Below are positions 9,714-18,848 of a stretch of DNA of 64,000 nt, piece by piece. The DNA lies in contig NZ_NRRS01000010.1 in the NCBI RefSeq assembly GCF_016583795.1, forward strand, positions 1 through 64,000, in the 5' to 3' direction. The notes beneath the pieces were generated by a model that made no database searches, was not told the origin of the DNA, and worked only from the letters and a program-made list of their open reading frames with translations. The DNA is from Rhabdochromatium marinum (GTDB taxonomy: Bacteria; Pseudomonadota; Gammaproteobacteria; Chromatiales; Chromatiaceae). Position 1 is the first letter of the stretch; every line of letters begins with the position of its first letter. Made by a program: the position numbers and the translations under genes.

Positions 9714-11312
9714 ATGACCGCCGAGGCTGACCGGAACCCATCCGTGCCGGAGCGTCCGTGCTGGCGGCCATGGCACGGAGTACCTTTGATGCTGGGACTG
9801 GCCGCCGTGCTCTATGGCGGCTGGATGTTGTTTGGCATGGCGGCCGGCATCAAGACCACTCACCTACGGGTGGACGATCTGCCCATCACCCTCTATCAGG
9901 CACGGGACCAGGGCGACGGCCCGGTTCCGGCCGTCGTGATTGCGCACGGCTTTGCCGGCTCGCATCAGCTGATGCGCTCCTTCGCGCTCAATCTGGCGCG
10001 CAATGGATATCTGGCGGTGAGCTTCGACTTCCCCGGCCATGGCCACAACAGCGCCCCTCTCGGTGGCAGCCTGGGCTCTCCGGAGCGCCTGACCTCCCTG
10101 CTGGATGCACTGAGCAAGACTGTGGATGTGGCTGAACAGCACGCACATGGCGGCAGGCTGGCCTTGCTCGGTCACTCAATGGCTGGGGATGTGTTGGTGA
10201 ATTATGCCAAGACACATCCTCAAGTCACCGCAATCGTTGCCGTTTCGCCCTATCTGTCTGAGCCAGTGGGCGCGGACTTTGCCCCAAATTTGCTGTTTGT
10301 CTACGGCGCCTATGAACCTGAGATGATTCATGCGCAGGGTCGGGAGTCAATGGAAGAGGTGGTTGCGGCACCGGTGGCACTGGAGACCACCTATGGCGAT
10401 CCGGTCAAGGGCGGTGCACGACGCCTGGTCATGGCTGCTGGCGTGGAACATATTGGCGTGCTCTTTAATGCTCAGACGCAACGCGAAGCGTTGGACTGGC
10501 TGGATGCCAGTTTTGCCCGACGCGCGCCAACACAGAAACCGACGCGTCCGATCCTAACCGCCGGCGCGGGGCTGGCCTGGTTTTACACCGGGCTCTGCCT
10601 GCTCGCCTGGCCGCTATCCCTGCTGTTGCCGCCCATGGCCAACCGCCCGCTGGGCGCGGGATTGCGCTGGCGCCCGCTAACCATTGCAGCGCTGATACCC
10701 GCGCTTCTGACACCGGTACTGCTCTGGCCCATGCCGAACGATTTTCTGCCGCTGTTGATTGGTGATTATTTGGCGCTGCACTTTATGGTGTATGGCGTGC
10801 TGACCTGGGCCGTGCTGGCCTACCTGGGGCGGTTGCCGGATCGAGCGGTTGTGATGGATGGCTTGCGTGCCAGTTCGCCTGCGGTTCTCGCTGGTGGCGT
10901 GCTGGTCTGGTTGCTCTACGCCGTGGGTGCGTTTGGCTGGTCAACGGATCATCTGGTGGCAAGCTTTTTCCCACCGCTTGGGCGTCTGCCCAGCTTGTTG
11001 GCGCTCTTATTTGGCACTCTGCTATATGCCAGCGCCGATGCCTGGATGGTCCATGGCGCAGGGAGCGCACGTGGCGCGGTACTCCTGACCAAGGGGCTGT
11101 TTCTGGTGTCGCTGGCGTTGGCTGTGGTGCTGAATCTAAACGAGCTGTTCTTCCTGGTAATTATTGTCCCGGCGATTCTGCTGCTATTTATCGTCTACGG
11201 ATGGCTGGATTTTCTCTCGTATCGGCGCACCTGGCAGCCGTGGCTGGGCGCCTTGGCCAGCGCCCTGGTGTTCGCCCTGAGCATCACGGCAACCTTTCCG
11301 GTTGTGGCCTGA
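9714..11312 (+). CDS. Alpha/beta hydrolase fused to a C-terminal multi-spanning membrane domain
   Basis: The 532-residue protein starts with one membrane segment (about 24-45), then an alpha/beta hydrolase domain on the far side. This has an oxyanion-type HGFAGS loop near residue 81, a nucleophile elbow GHSMAG with Ser155, and a plausible catalytic His in AAGVEHIGVL near 245. From about residue 280 to the end are roughly eight hydrophobic helices. The combination suggests a membrane-anchored serine hydrolase, but the substrate is unknown. The gene follows pnp by 44 bases in the same direction and has a GAGGTG site before the ATG. Confidence 0.8.
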   Translation: MTAEADRNPSVPERPCWRPWHGVPLMLGLAAVLYGGWMLFGMAAGIKTTHLRVDDLPITLYQARDQGDGPVPAVVIAHGFAGSHQLMRSFALNLARNGYLAVSFDFPGHGHNSAPLGGSLGSPERLTSLLDALSKTVDVAEQHAHGGRLALLGHSMAGDVLVNYAKTHPQVTAIVAVSPYLSEPVGADFAPNLLFVYGAYEPEMIHAQGRESMEEVVAAPVALETTYGDPVKGGARRLVMAAGVEHIGVLFNAQTQREALDWLDASFARRAPTQKPTRPILTAGAGLAWFYTGLCLLAWPLSLLLPPMANRPLGAGLRWRPLTIAALIPALLTPVLLWPMPNDFLPLLIGDYLALHFMVYGVLTWAVLAYLGRLPDRAVVMDGLRASSPAVLAGGVLVWLLYAVGAFGWSTDHLVASFFPPLGRLPSLLALLFGTLLYASADAWMVHGAGSARGAVLLTKGLFLVSLALAVVLNLNELFFLVIIVPAILLLFIVYGWLDFLSYRRTWQPWLGALASALVFALSITATFPVVA

Positions 11313-11381
11313 TTGCTGGCACCGGGAATGGCCCGTTAGCCATAGAGAGCCCGGGCCTGAAGAAGCGATGCGGGACGCAGC

Positions 11382-11666
11382 CTATGCGTCGAATTCAAAA
11401 GCAACCAGCTTACCCTGGTCGTCATCGATAATGCGCACGACATGGCCGCGCTTAATCAGCGGTTCGATCCGTCGGCTGGTGCCATGAACAGCAAACTCCA
11501 GCAGGTCACCCGCCGCGAGCGGAATGCTGGCATAGAAGCTGCATCCACCCGCACTGAGATCAACTAATTTGACCTCGGTGGTGGAGCGGTTGTCGAGATG
11601 CGTGATGCTGGCACTGGTGTCTGCTGAAAGGCGCATGAAGCTGCGGCGCTCGTCGTTTTGCATCAT
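11382..11666 (-). CDS. PilZ-domain protein
   Basis: A 94-residue single-domain PilZ protein, predicted to bind cyclic di-GMP. It has the N-terminal arginine motif (RRSFMR, residues 7-12) and the DLSAGG form of the D/NxSxxG motif near residue 36, so ligand binding looks intact. Free-standing PilZ proteins act as c-di-GMP adaptors, often for motility, biofilm or secretion. It converges with the hydrolase gene, and a GGCCCG/CGGGCC inverted repeat lies between them at 11330-11357. Confidence 0.85.
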   Translation of the reverse strand: MMQNDERRSFMRLSADTSASITHLDNRSTTEVKLVDLSAGGCSFYASIPLAAGDLLEFAVHGTSRRIEPLIKRGHVVRIIDDDQGKLVAFEFDA

Positions 11667-11838
11667 GGGGCTGTCCTCTATTTCAAATCAATGCATGCAG
11701 ATCTGAAGTCCGAATGGGTACACTGAAACCGGCGGAGTGGCGGTATGCCGTCTGCCGCCGGCTTAACCAATAATACCTGCAAACCGCCGCGCACGGACAA
11801 TGCGGCGCACAGAATTTGTGCACCAGCGCGCAACAGAC

Positions 11839-11868
11839 AAAAAAGCCCGACACCGGGTTGAACCGGGC
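11839..11868 (-). terminator. Terminator after the calcium-loop protein gene
   Basis: Read on the minus strand, GCCCG and CGGGC close a hairpin with a 14-base loop that is followed directly by six T residues. It lies 45 bases beyond the stop of the gene ending at 11914. Confidence 0.65.
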
Positions 11869-11913
11869 CAGGCGGTTGGACGCAGAGGACGGGAATAGCC
11901 AGCTCGCAGCGAC

Positions 11914-13032
11914 TCAGACAGCCAGATCGATTTGCTGCACGGTGCCAGATGCGCCCTGTTCGGAGAGAAAGACGCCAGATGAGCGTACCTGTCCCAACAG
12001 GTTATTGTCCTGATCTTTAAGCTCGAAGGGGCTGGTCACATGGCCCAGGTAAATGGCGCCAACGCCGCGCTCGCCAAGCCCAACGAGCTGATCCTGACCA
12101 TCGGCAGTTTTTGACCAGATGCGCAGATCCTTATAGATGCTGTCATTCTCGTCAATCCAGCCATTGCCGTCGTCATCGTATTCAGCCAGTTCAGCAAAGC
12201 CGGCGCCAGTGCTGGGACCAAAGAGTTCACGACCGTCATTGATCTTGCCGTCTGCGTTGCGATCCAGCGCGAGAAAGCCACTGTCGGGGCCAACAAAGGC
12301 TATCTGATCAGCACGACCATCCGAGTCGATATCAAACTCAAACCGAGTGCTGGTCAGTTCGGCGGCATTGCCATTAAAATTCAGCACCAATGGATCTTTG
12401 AGCTTGGGCTTGGTATCGCCGGCCCGAATGCTGACCGATTGCTCGCGCAGAAACTCGCGGCTCATGTTGAGTTCTACGCCAATATCAATGGTTTGACCAT
12501 CGGCCGTGATGACTTGGCCCTGAGCGGAAAACTGGGTAGATTCCGCCTCATAGTGGCGCTCATAGTAGTCATACTCAATGCTAAAACCGGCGCTTTGATT
12601 TTCAGCCGATCCGGCGTTCGCCTGATTGTGCAGACGGTTGAGTTCAGCGGCTGTGGCTTCAGCATTCTGTTGAGCCTTTTCCATTTTTTTGGCGAAATCG
12701 CCGGGCGAAGCCATCACTAACTTCTTGCCGGTAAGGAACTCGAACATGCGCTTCAATAATGAGAGCTTGAGCTCATCTTCGCTGGTCAATTCCGGTTTAC
12801 CCTCGTCCGTGCTGACAGCGGCAGAGGCCTTTTGGGGTTGCGAGGCTTGCGCGGCCCATGACAACTCAAGCTGATCCACCTGGCTGATGACGCTTGCTTG
12901 AGCACGGCCTGAGCCCCTGGCGTTGTCGGTGGGACGTTCGCCCACCCACAGATTCAGACGCTCATGGCGTTCATGTTCTTTAATCGCTTTGTGCTGACTT
13001 TGCAGCACCATATCCGAACTGGCTATTTTCAT
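11914..13032 (-). CDS. Uncharacterised protein with three calcium-binding-like loops
   Basis: The 372-residue product has a polar, helix-rich N-terminal half (residues 1-170) with no signal peptide, and a C-terminal half with three DxDxDG-type loops: DIDSDGRAD from residue 234, DRNADGKIND near 258 and DDDGNGWIDE near 281. Such loops bind calcium in EF-hand, dockerin and VCBS/FG-GAP proteins. Lack of a signal peptide suggests cytoplasmic action or a non-Sec export route. An AGGTG site precedes the ATG and a terminator follows. The function is unknown; a surface or motility role is only suggested by the neighbours. Confidence 0.75.
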   Translation of the reverse strand: MKIASSDMVLQSQHKAIKEHERHERLNLWVGERPTDNARGSGRAQASVISQVDQLELSWAAQASQPQKASAAVSTDEGKPELTSEDELKLSLLKRMFEFLTGKKLVMASPGDFAKKMEKAQQNAEATAAELNRLHNQANAGSAENQSAGFSIEYDYYERHYEAESTQFSAQGQVITADGQTIDIGVELNMSREFLREQSVSIRAGDTKPKLKDPLVLNFNGNAAELTSTRFEFDIDSDGRADQIAFVGPDSGFLALDRNADGKINDGRELFGPSTGAGFAELAEYDDDGNGWIDENDSIYKDLRIWSKTADGQDQLVGLGERGVGAIYLGHVTSPFELKDQDNNLLGQVRSSGVFLSEQGASGTVQQIDLAV

Positions 13033-13422
13033 GGGCGGATCACCTCAGGTAGATCGCTGTCATTATGGCGACAGAGCGTCATAGCGCAGCTTTCACAACC
13101 CGAGGCTGCGCTCGCTCACAGGGTTTTGTTCTGTTAACGGACCTGACATGCAAAAGTTAAGCTGAATATCCGGTCGGCCCCCCGGATCATGCGAACATTT
13201 TGGGACAGGTCTGCAATGCCTGATATCGCAAGGACATCGCAGCCCAGTTTGACATTTGGGTTATAGTGGTTATTGGTTTAAGGCACTCTCAGCACGCATA
13301 GTGATGGTTTTCGTTCAATGGCTTCAGTGGGAACGTCAGGCGCCGCCTTGCGCCTGCCGCAAATCTGGTATCGCGCGTTCCAGCGGCTTGAATAACGGCC
13401 ACCTCGCACCTGGTTGGTTGCC
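13033..13422. other. Intergenic region between divergent genes (390 bases)
   Basis: It separates the calcium-loop gene (minus) from the DamX-like gene (plus). It holds a small stem ATCCGG/CCGGAT (13168-13187), a second AGGCGC/GCGCCT (13338-13355) and a consensus-like TTGACA at 13249-13254 that lacks a good -10 at the right distance. No supported gene is seen. Confidence 0.5.
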
Positions 13423-15315
13423 ATGCCGCTGACTCCTGAATGCCTTGCCCAGCTTGGCTTGCAGACCGAGCCCTTTGACCCGGTGCCCGAGGAGGCGGCG
13501 CTTTATCGCGACACCCTGCTGGATGGCTTTGGCGATCTTGCCTTGCGCGCGCTAGCCGAACCCAGTGCCGTACTGATGCTTGCGGGTGTCGGCGGCGTGG
13601 GACGTAGCACGCAACTGCAACAAATCCTGAGCCTGCTGGGTGATGATATCGAACTGATTGCGTTTCGCGCCCGCCCCAGGGTAAATTTTGAAGCCATTGA
13701 TGCCACGCTGCGCTTTCATCTGGGGGAACTGGGCAGCGCGGATTCGCACGCATCCCTGGTCCATCTGTTTGGTGAACGGTTGCGCGCCGGGCGAGTACTG
13801 ATACTGGCGATTGATGATGCACATCTGCTCGCGCCCTCGGTACTGGAACAGTTTTTTGTGATACGCCGTCAACTGCTTGAGCGCCAAGGCGTGGCGATGC
13901 GTTTTTTTCTGGTCGGCGATCCGACCTTCGCTGGCAACCCGCTGCCCGGACTGGATGCTGAGGATGATGCGCGCACACCACGGCTGCATTTGCGAGCGTT
14001 CAATCGCGAGCAAACGCAAGCCTATTTATCTCATCGCCTGCGGGCGGCCGGGCATGCGCAACCGGAACGATTGGTCAAGCGCGACCTAGTCGAACGCCTG
14101 CATGGCGACAGCAGCGGACTGCCAAAGTTGCTCAATGCCCTAGCCCAGGAGTGGCTGGAAGCCTACTGCGAGCCGGGCGGGCCGGCGCTCACCCCAACAA
14201 CCAACTCAAACTCAACAGCAGCGCTTCCTGCCGCTGCCGAGAGTCCTCCGGATGCTGAGGAGGAGCTGGCACCGCAGGATGCCATGGTCACAGCGATGGC
14301 AGCGCTAGAAGCCCTGCGCAATGCCTCGCGCGAGGCACTGCAAGAACCCGCCGCCGGCCAGATGGCGGACAGTCAATCCTCCCCCGCAACCTTTGCCCAG
14401 AGTCTCGCCGCCGCCCAAGCTGAAGAAACGGCTGATCCGCCACCAACCAGGCCGCGTCGCGCCAGAAAGTCGAAGTCTCGCTCCAAAACACAAGCCACGC
14501 GCATCCCCACGACCGTCCCCCTATGGAATCGCCCCTGGTTTGTACCGGGAGTCGCCCTGTTTAGTCTGTTGATCCTCCTGGTTCCCTTGCTTTGGCAACT
14601 GCCAGACTCGAACAACACGGGTGTATCCACCGCTGTGCGCTCAATCGACCCACCAGCAAATGCGCCTCAACCACGTCCACCGCTGGCTCCGGGTGTTCCC
14701 CGACTGACACCCGGGCGATCGGCGGAGCCGGAGCCTGCCACACCACCCTTGGTACAGCGTGAACTGGATGTTCCCTTGATTCTGTCTGGTGACACTGACC
14801 CAGCCCCCAGCATCGCGCAATCATGGGGAGGGGACCAGACGCCACCGCCTGCCTCGATACCTGCACAGACACCAGCACCAGCACCGATACCGGCAGACCA
14901 GGCAGATGCAACGGCCGAAACCAGCGCACGCCCGGCGGTGGAACCACCTCCACCAGCCTCGCCGCCAGCGGAAACTGTTGAGGAACGGGCGAACAATGAC
15001 ACGCCAATTGCCTCGAATGACGCAGGGCTAGATCGCGACTGGATCTTGCAACAGTCGGGCGATGCTTTCACGATTCAGTTGGCCGCCACGCGATCCCTGA
15101 TTTCAGCACGACAATATGTACAGGGAGTAAGCGACTTTGATCTACACTTCGTTCCCACTCGGAGCCGTTCAGAAGACTTTGTTGTCATACTCGCCGGCGT
15201 CTATCCCGCGCGCGCGGCTGCTGAGCGCGCGCTGGCCAAGTTACCCGCCACGCTGCGCGAGCAGGGGTACTGGATTCGTTCCATTAGCTCGGTGCGACAG
15301 TCGTTGCGGGATTAG
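13423..15315 (+). CDS. DamX-like protein: AAA-type ATPase, one membrane segment and C-terminal SPOR domain
   Basis: The 630-residue protein has an N-terminal ExeA/GspA-like AAA ATPase domain (1-240) with a P-loop GVGGVGRST (55-63) in which the usual Lys is Arg61, and a Walker B stretch VLILAIDDAH. A proline-rich linker follows, then a membrane segment (about 367-390), a long Pro/Ala-rich periplasmic linker, and a SPOR domain in the last 80 residues (FTIQLAATRSLISARQYV). SPOR domains bind denuded septal peptidoglycan, so a cell-division role like DamX is likely. ATG 13423 is chosen over an in-frame TTG at 13414. Confidence 0.82.
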   Translation: MPLTPECLAQLGLQTEPFDPVPEEAALYRDTLLDGFGDLALRALAEPSAVLMLAGVGGVGRSTQLQQILSLLGDDIELIAFRARPRVNFEAIDATLRFHLGELGSADSHASLVHLFGERLRAGRVLILAIDDAHLLAPSVLEQFFVIRRQLLERQGVAMRFFLVGDPTFAGNPLPGLDAEDDARTPRLHLRAFNREQTQAYLSHRLRAAGHAQPERLVKRDLVERLHGDSSGLPKLLNALAQEWLEAYCEPGGPALTPTTNSNSTAALPAAAESPPDAEEELAPQDAMVTAMAALEALRNASREALQEPAAGQMADSQSSPATFAQSLAAAQAEETADPPPTRPRRARKSKSRSKTQATRIPTTVPLWNRPWFVPGVALFSLLILLVPLLWQLPDSNNTGVSTAVRSIDPPANAPQPRPPLAPGVPRLTPGRSAEPEPATPPLVQRELDVPLILSGDTDPAPSIAQSWGGDQTPPPASIPAQTPAPAPIPADQADATAETSARPAVEPPPPASPPAETVEERANNDTPIASNDAGLDRDWILQQSGDAFTIQLAATRSLISARQYVQGVSDFDLHFVPTRSRSEDFVVILAGVYPARAAAERALAKLPATLREQGYWIRSISSVRQSLRD

Positions 15316-15453
15316 GGCGCACGGATGTTGAAGTGAACATTCAGTTCAAGTTGCGCTAAACCCGGGCCGTTAAGGTCTATTGCGGGTTAATGACCGACAG
15401 GGTTTTAGGTAGAGCAGGTGTTCTGAGCCTGCCGCAGCGAACAGGTTAGCGAC

Positions 15454-16467
15454 ATGCCAATTGGAATTAGCACATCTTCATATCATTACCTGCCTCCCGC
15501 AGCCTTAGGTGGCACAACAGCTGGACGCATCGGGCAAGCACCGAATTCGCCATCCGCCGCTCAACCGGTCTCCAAACCAGCGCAAACTCCTCCGCCTGCC
15601 ACAATCATCAGCGCATCCTCCAGCCCCGTTCGAGTGGTCGAAGCAGGCACGGCGCTAGAAAGGATGTCGGCACAAAATCAAAGCCTCACCAATGCTGATC
15701 CCGATTCGGACCAAAAACCTGCATCCGTAGCAGCCGATGCAAACAATGCCGCTGAAAACGCTGACGCCGCTGAAGATTCTGACACTGCCGAAGCATCCCC
15801 CGCAGAAGCCAAAACCGAAAAATCGTCCCAGGAACTCACAACTGACGAGCAACGCGAGGTGCAGCAACTGCGTCAGCGTGACACAGAGGTTCGCGCCCAC
15901 GAGCAGGCCCATGTTGCAGCGGGCGGCCGCTATGTAACCAAGGCGGCCAGCTATGATTACGAAATCGGTCCAGACAAACGGCGGTATGCGGTCGGCGGCG
16001 AGGTTTCGATTGACATCTCACCCGTGCCGGACGATCCGCAGGCGACTATGGAGAAGGCGCGTGTGATTCGGCGTGCGGCCCTGGCCCCAGCGGAACCTTC
16101 GCCCCAGGATCAGCGCGTGGCCTCAGAAGCGCAGCGCATGGAGGCACAGGCGCGTGCCGAGATGCTGCGCAATAACCAGTCCGAAGTCTTTGGATCCGAT
16201 GAGAAAACGGCTGACCCAGTTGGTCAGACAGGTGGCTCAGAGGCTAAAGACTCAAGCGACTCCACAGCAGCATCCGCAAATTCGACCAGCCCAGACTCGG
16301 CCAGCGCAAGTGCAAGCATCGCGGATCGCTCACCACCCGCCGCCTCACCAGTGGCCGCGAGCCCAAGAATCAGTACCAGCGCACTCGACGCCAGCAACCG
16401 TCTGCAACAACGTGTCGCCGAGTTCTTTGCGGCGCCGCAAGGCGCCAGTCTGAGTCAATTTGCCTGA
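15454..16467 (+). CDS. SprA-related putative metalloprotease (CJM1_0395 family)
   Basis: The 337-residue protein has low-complexity Ala/Ser/Pro-rich ends and a conserved core (about 125-235) with the family signature RDTEVRAHEQAHVAAGG. HEQAH at 149-153 fits a zinc HExxH site. The core continues with YDYEIGPDKRRYAVGGEVSID and a segment ending KARVIRRAALAP. Proteolysis has not been shown for the family, so it is inferred from the motif. No signal peptide is seen. It converges with the YjfB-like gene: their stops are 7 bases apart, inside a small GAGG/CCTC inverted repeat. Confidence 0.8.
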   Translation: MPIGISTSSYHYLPPAALGGTTAGRIGQAPNSPSAAQPVSKPAQTPPPATIISASSSPVRVVEAGTALERMSAQNQSLTNADPDSDQKPASVAADANNAAENADAAEDSDTAEASPAEAKTEKSSQELTTDEQREVQQLRQRDTEVRAHEQAHVAAGGRYVTKAASYDYEIGPDKRRYAVGGEVSIDISPVPDDPQATMEKARVIRRAALAPAEPSPQDQRVASEAQRMEAQARAEMLRNNQSEVFGSDEKTADPVGQTGGSEAKDSSDSTAASANSTSPDSASASASIADRSPPAASPVAASPRISTSALDASNRLQQRVAEFFAAPQGASLSQFA

Positions 16468-16474
16468 GGCCGCC

Positions 16475-16672
16475 TCAGACCATTACATCAACATATTGGC
16501 CGAGACCCCCCGGCTGTGGACTTTGCGCGATGCTTTGTATCAACGGCGCAACACCTAACACCTGCATGTCAAGTGCCTTGTTCAACACTGAGATATTAAC
16601 GGCTTCGGCATTGTTGGTGTTATTGGTGTTAATCGCCAAGCTGGCGATCCCCGATACTGAAGCGATATCCAT
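16475..16672 (-). CDS. YjfB-like putative motility protein
   Basis: A 65-residue protein with the YjfB family pattern: MDIASVSGIASLA at the start, AVNISVLNKALDMQ in the middle and a C-terminal LGQYVDVMV. The family is named for association with motility genes in other bacteria; its biochemical role is unknown. An AGGAG site lies 8 bases ahead of the ATG, supporting real translation despite the small size. Confidence 0.75.
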   Translation of the reverse strand: MDIASVSGIASLAINTNNTNNAEAVNISVLNKALDMQVLGVAPLIQSIAQSPQPGGLGQYVDVMV

Positions 16673-17063
16673 GGATGGTGGCTCCTAAAATCCAGACTCG
16701 CGAACCCACTGCTCTGGTGAGGCAAAACAACGGGCATCCGTCGGTATGCACTGACCTAAGGGCAGGTAAAAATTCCTTACCTAATTGCAGTTTAGCTGAT
16801 GATCACCAAGATCGCATCCCCCATGATGCGAAGGACCGCCCACAGCCCTCCTGTTCGACGGCCAGAAGCCAGCACGAAGATCTTGTGGAAATGAGCGACT
16901 CCTGATAGAGTTTCTCTTGATATTCTCGCAACTGCATGTTCTATTGGATTTTATACCGCTTAATTTGGCGCCAGTGCAGCGCTGTCTGGCGCGACGGCCT
17001 GGGTTTAAGTTTGAACCTGATACGTCGTTACTTTAGTGAAGGCTTTTCCAGAGGGACAGTTTC
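16673..17063. other. Intergenic region of 391 bases
   Basis: Divergent upstream region of the YjfB-like gene (minus) and the 106-residue gene (plus). It contains an operator-like inverted repeat AGGTAA-N7-TTACCT (16764-16782) and a small hairpin CGCATC/GATGCG (16813-16830). The stretch at 16915-16990 is AT-rich and probably contains the plus-strand promoter, but I cannot pick a convincing -35/-10 pair. No gene is supported. Confidence 0.45.
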
Positions 17064-17384
17064 ATGATGCTTCATCAGGCCGCCGCCGATTCGTTCTGCT
17101 CTCCGCCCCTTGCGGCGGCCGAAGGTGCACAATCTCCCGCACTGGCGGCTGGCTTCCTGCCTGCATTCCGCCATGATCACGACGGGCAGGTACGGCTGTG
17201 CCTGCTCGATGACGGGCGCCTGTCAAGCGTACACCTGCTCGATTCGCTGCCAGCAACCTGGGTGGCAGAACGCGATGATCAGGGGCATCCCATGGTGTTG
17301 GTTGATCAGGTATCGGCCGGCTATCTACGCGGCGATCAGTTTTGGAGCATCGGGGAGCTGCGCCGTCCGCGGCTTGACAGCTAA
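17064..17384 (+). CDS. Hypothetical protein, 106 residues
   Basis: Not recognised. The product has no signal peptide or membrane segment. Its second half reads like a folded domain with regular hydrophobic spacing (VRLCLLDDGRLSSVHLLD, then FWSIGELRRPRLDS at the end). A GAGGGACA site precedes the ATG pair at 17064/17067. It runs in the same direction as the HDOD gene 104 bases downstream and may be cotranscribed with it. Codon composition resembles neighbouring genes, which favours a real gene. Confidence 0.55.
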   Translation: MMLHQAAADSFCSPPLAAAEGAQSPALAAGFLPAFRHDHDGQVRLCLLDDGRLSSVHLLDSLPATWVAERDDQGHPMVLVDQVSAGYLRGDQFWSIGELRRPRLDS

Positions 17385-17488
17385 AACCTTCGCAATTTCT
17401 CGTGTATGAGTTGTTTTTGCCTCACGGCTTGGCCGGTTCTTGCTAAACTATTGGCTTTAGGGTTAGCCAGACGGCTGGACATTGACTC

Positions 17489-18712
17489 ATGTTGGAAGGC
17501 GTTACTCCATCGGCCGTGCTCGCGGAGATGGAACTCACCAAAGGGCTCCCTAAGCAGGAGCGCGCAGCAATTGCCGCGCATGCGAAATTGCTGCGCCTCG
17601 ACCAGAACCGGCGGCTACTGCAAGATCAACTGAGCAATCAGCGCTTGTTTCTGGTCGATGGGAATGCCGTGCGCCTTTGCAATGGGATTGAGCGCGAGCT
17701 TGACAGCTGTCTCGGGCTCAGCGACCCGGTTGAGCTGTTTGAGGACACCAGCACCGGCGAGGATGCGATTGTCACCCAAACCCCCTGTCTGTTGCTGGCA
17801 GTTCCAACACAATACTTGCCAAAAACCGGCAACACGCGCGCGCAGGTAAAGGATATCGAACTCGATGATACCGAAGGCGAGTTTCTGGCCAACCTCTATG
17901 AGCAAATCAACTCCGATCAGCTGGAATTGCCCGCACGACCCGAGGTTGCGTTACGCATTCAAAAGCTGACCACCGACCCCGATACCGGGATCACAGAGCT
18001 GGTCGAGCTGATCCAGAGTGATGCCCCCCTGGCCGGCAGCCTGATCCATGCCACCAACAGCGCACACTACCGTGCCACTAAAGAAATTACCTCGGTTCGC
18101 GATGCCATTGTTCGCATTGGTTTTGCCAACATTCGCACCCTGGCCACCCATCTGGCGTTGCGCCAGGTGTTTGAGGCGCGGCGTCAGGTGACGCGCGAGG
18201 CCATGGCGGAAGTCTGGGCAAACAGTGTGCTGCGCTCAACCTACTGCCAGCTGCTGTCACAACGACTGAATCAGCTTGATCCAGATCGCGCCTTGCTGGC
18301 CGGGCTGCTGGCCGACGTCGGTGCTGTACCTATTATCCAGTTTTTCGATCAGTACGACAGCGAGGTGGGCGGAGCACCGGAACTCAAGGAGCTGCTCGAA
18401 AAACTGCTGAACGTGACGGGAATTCTGGTGATTAACTACTGGGAGCTGGGCTCCGATCTGGTAGCCGTGGCGGAACAAAGCACAAATTGGGATTATCAAG
18501 CCGCCGAACCCGATTATGCCAGCCTGAACATTGTCGCGCGCTGGGCGGCACTGGCGCGTTATGATCAGCCCCGGCCGCCGGCCGCCGAGGTACCGGCATT
18601 TTCAGTGCTGAACATGCAGCAACCACAGGCTAATGGCGTGGTGGCTGAGCTTGATGGAAGCGAAGCAACCCTGGAGCATTTGCAGGTTCTGCTTAACCCC
18701 GAGACTCCCTGA
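17489..18712 (+). CDS. HDOD-domain signalling protein
   Basis: The 407-residue protein has an N-terminal region of about 150 residues with a cyclic-nucleotide-binding-like look but no clear ligand motif, followed by an HDOD domain (about 150-360). The HDOD part has the typical opening LPARPEVALRIQKLTTDP, then ELVELIQSDAPLAGSLIHATNSAHY and DAIVRIGFANIRTLAT. HDOD domains lack the HD-type catalytic residues and act as interaction or regulatory modules. A second HDOD gene follows in the same direction. Confidence 0.85.
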   Translation: MLEGVTPSAVLAEMELTKGLPKQERAAIAAHAKLLRLDQNRRLLQDQLSNQRLFLVDGNAVRLCNGIERELDSCLGLSDPVELFEDTSTGEDAIVTQTPCLLLAVPTQYLPKTGNTRAQVKDIELDDTEGEFLANLYEQINSDQLELPARPEVALRIQKLTTDPDTGITELVELIQSDAPLAGSLIHATNSAHYRATKEITSVRDAIVRIGFANIRTLATHLALRQVFEARRQVTREAMAEVWANSVLRSTYCQLLSQRLNQLDPDRALLAGLLADVGAVPIIQFFDQYDSEVGGAPELKELLEKLLNVTGILVINYWELGSDLVAVAEQSTNWDYQAAEPDYASLNIVARWAALARYDQPRPPAAEVPAFSVLNMQQPQANGVVAELDGSEATLEHLQVLLNPETP

Positions 18713-18848
18713 GCCAGGAAGTTCTGTTGACCAGCTTGTCTTCTTCAAGCCTTGCGGCGAGACTACAGGCGCGCGCCGGCTGGAAAAGCGGCCGCCCACT
18801 AGTGGATGTTTCAAACAACGGCGCACAACGCCCAAGGGAGGTTCTGTT

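Noticed and set aside
11330-11357. GGCCCG/CGGGCC hairpin between the hydrolase and PilZ genes as a terminator
   Set aside because: The stem has a 16-base loop and no T-tract on either strand, so it is not a convincing intrinsic terminator.
13289-13981. 230-codon minus-strand open frame
   Set aside because: It is opposite the DamX-like ATPase domain and rich in Arg/Pro/Ser, as expected for a shadow frame.
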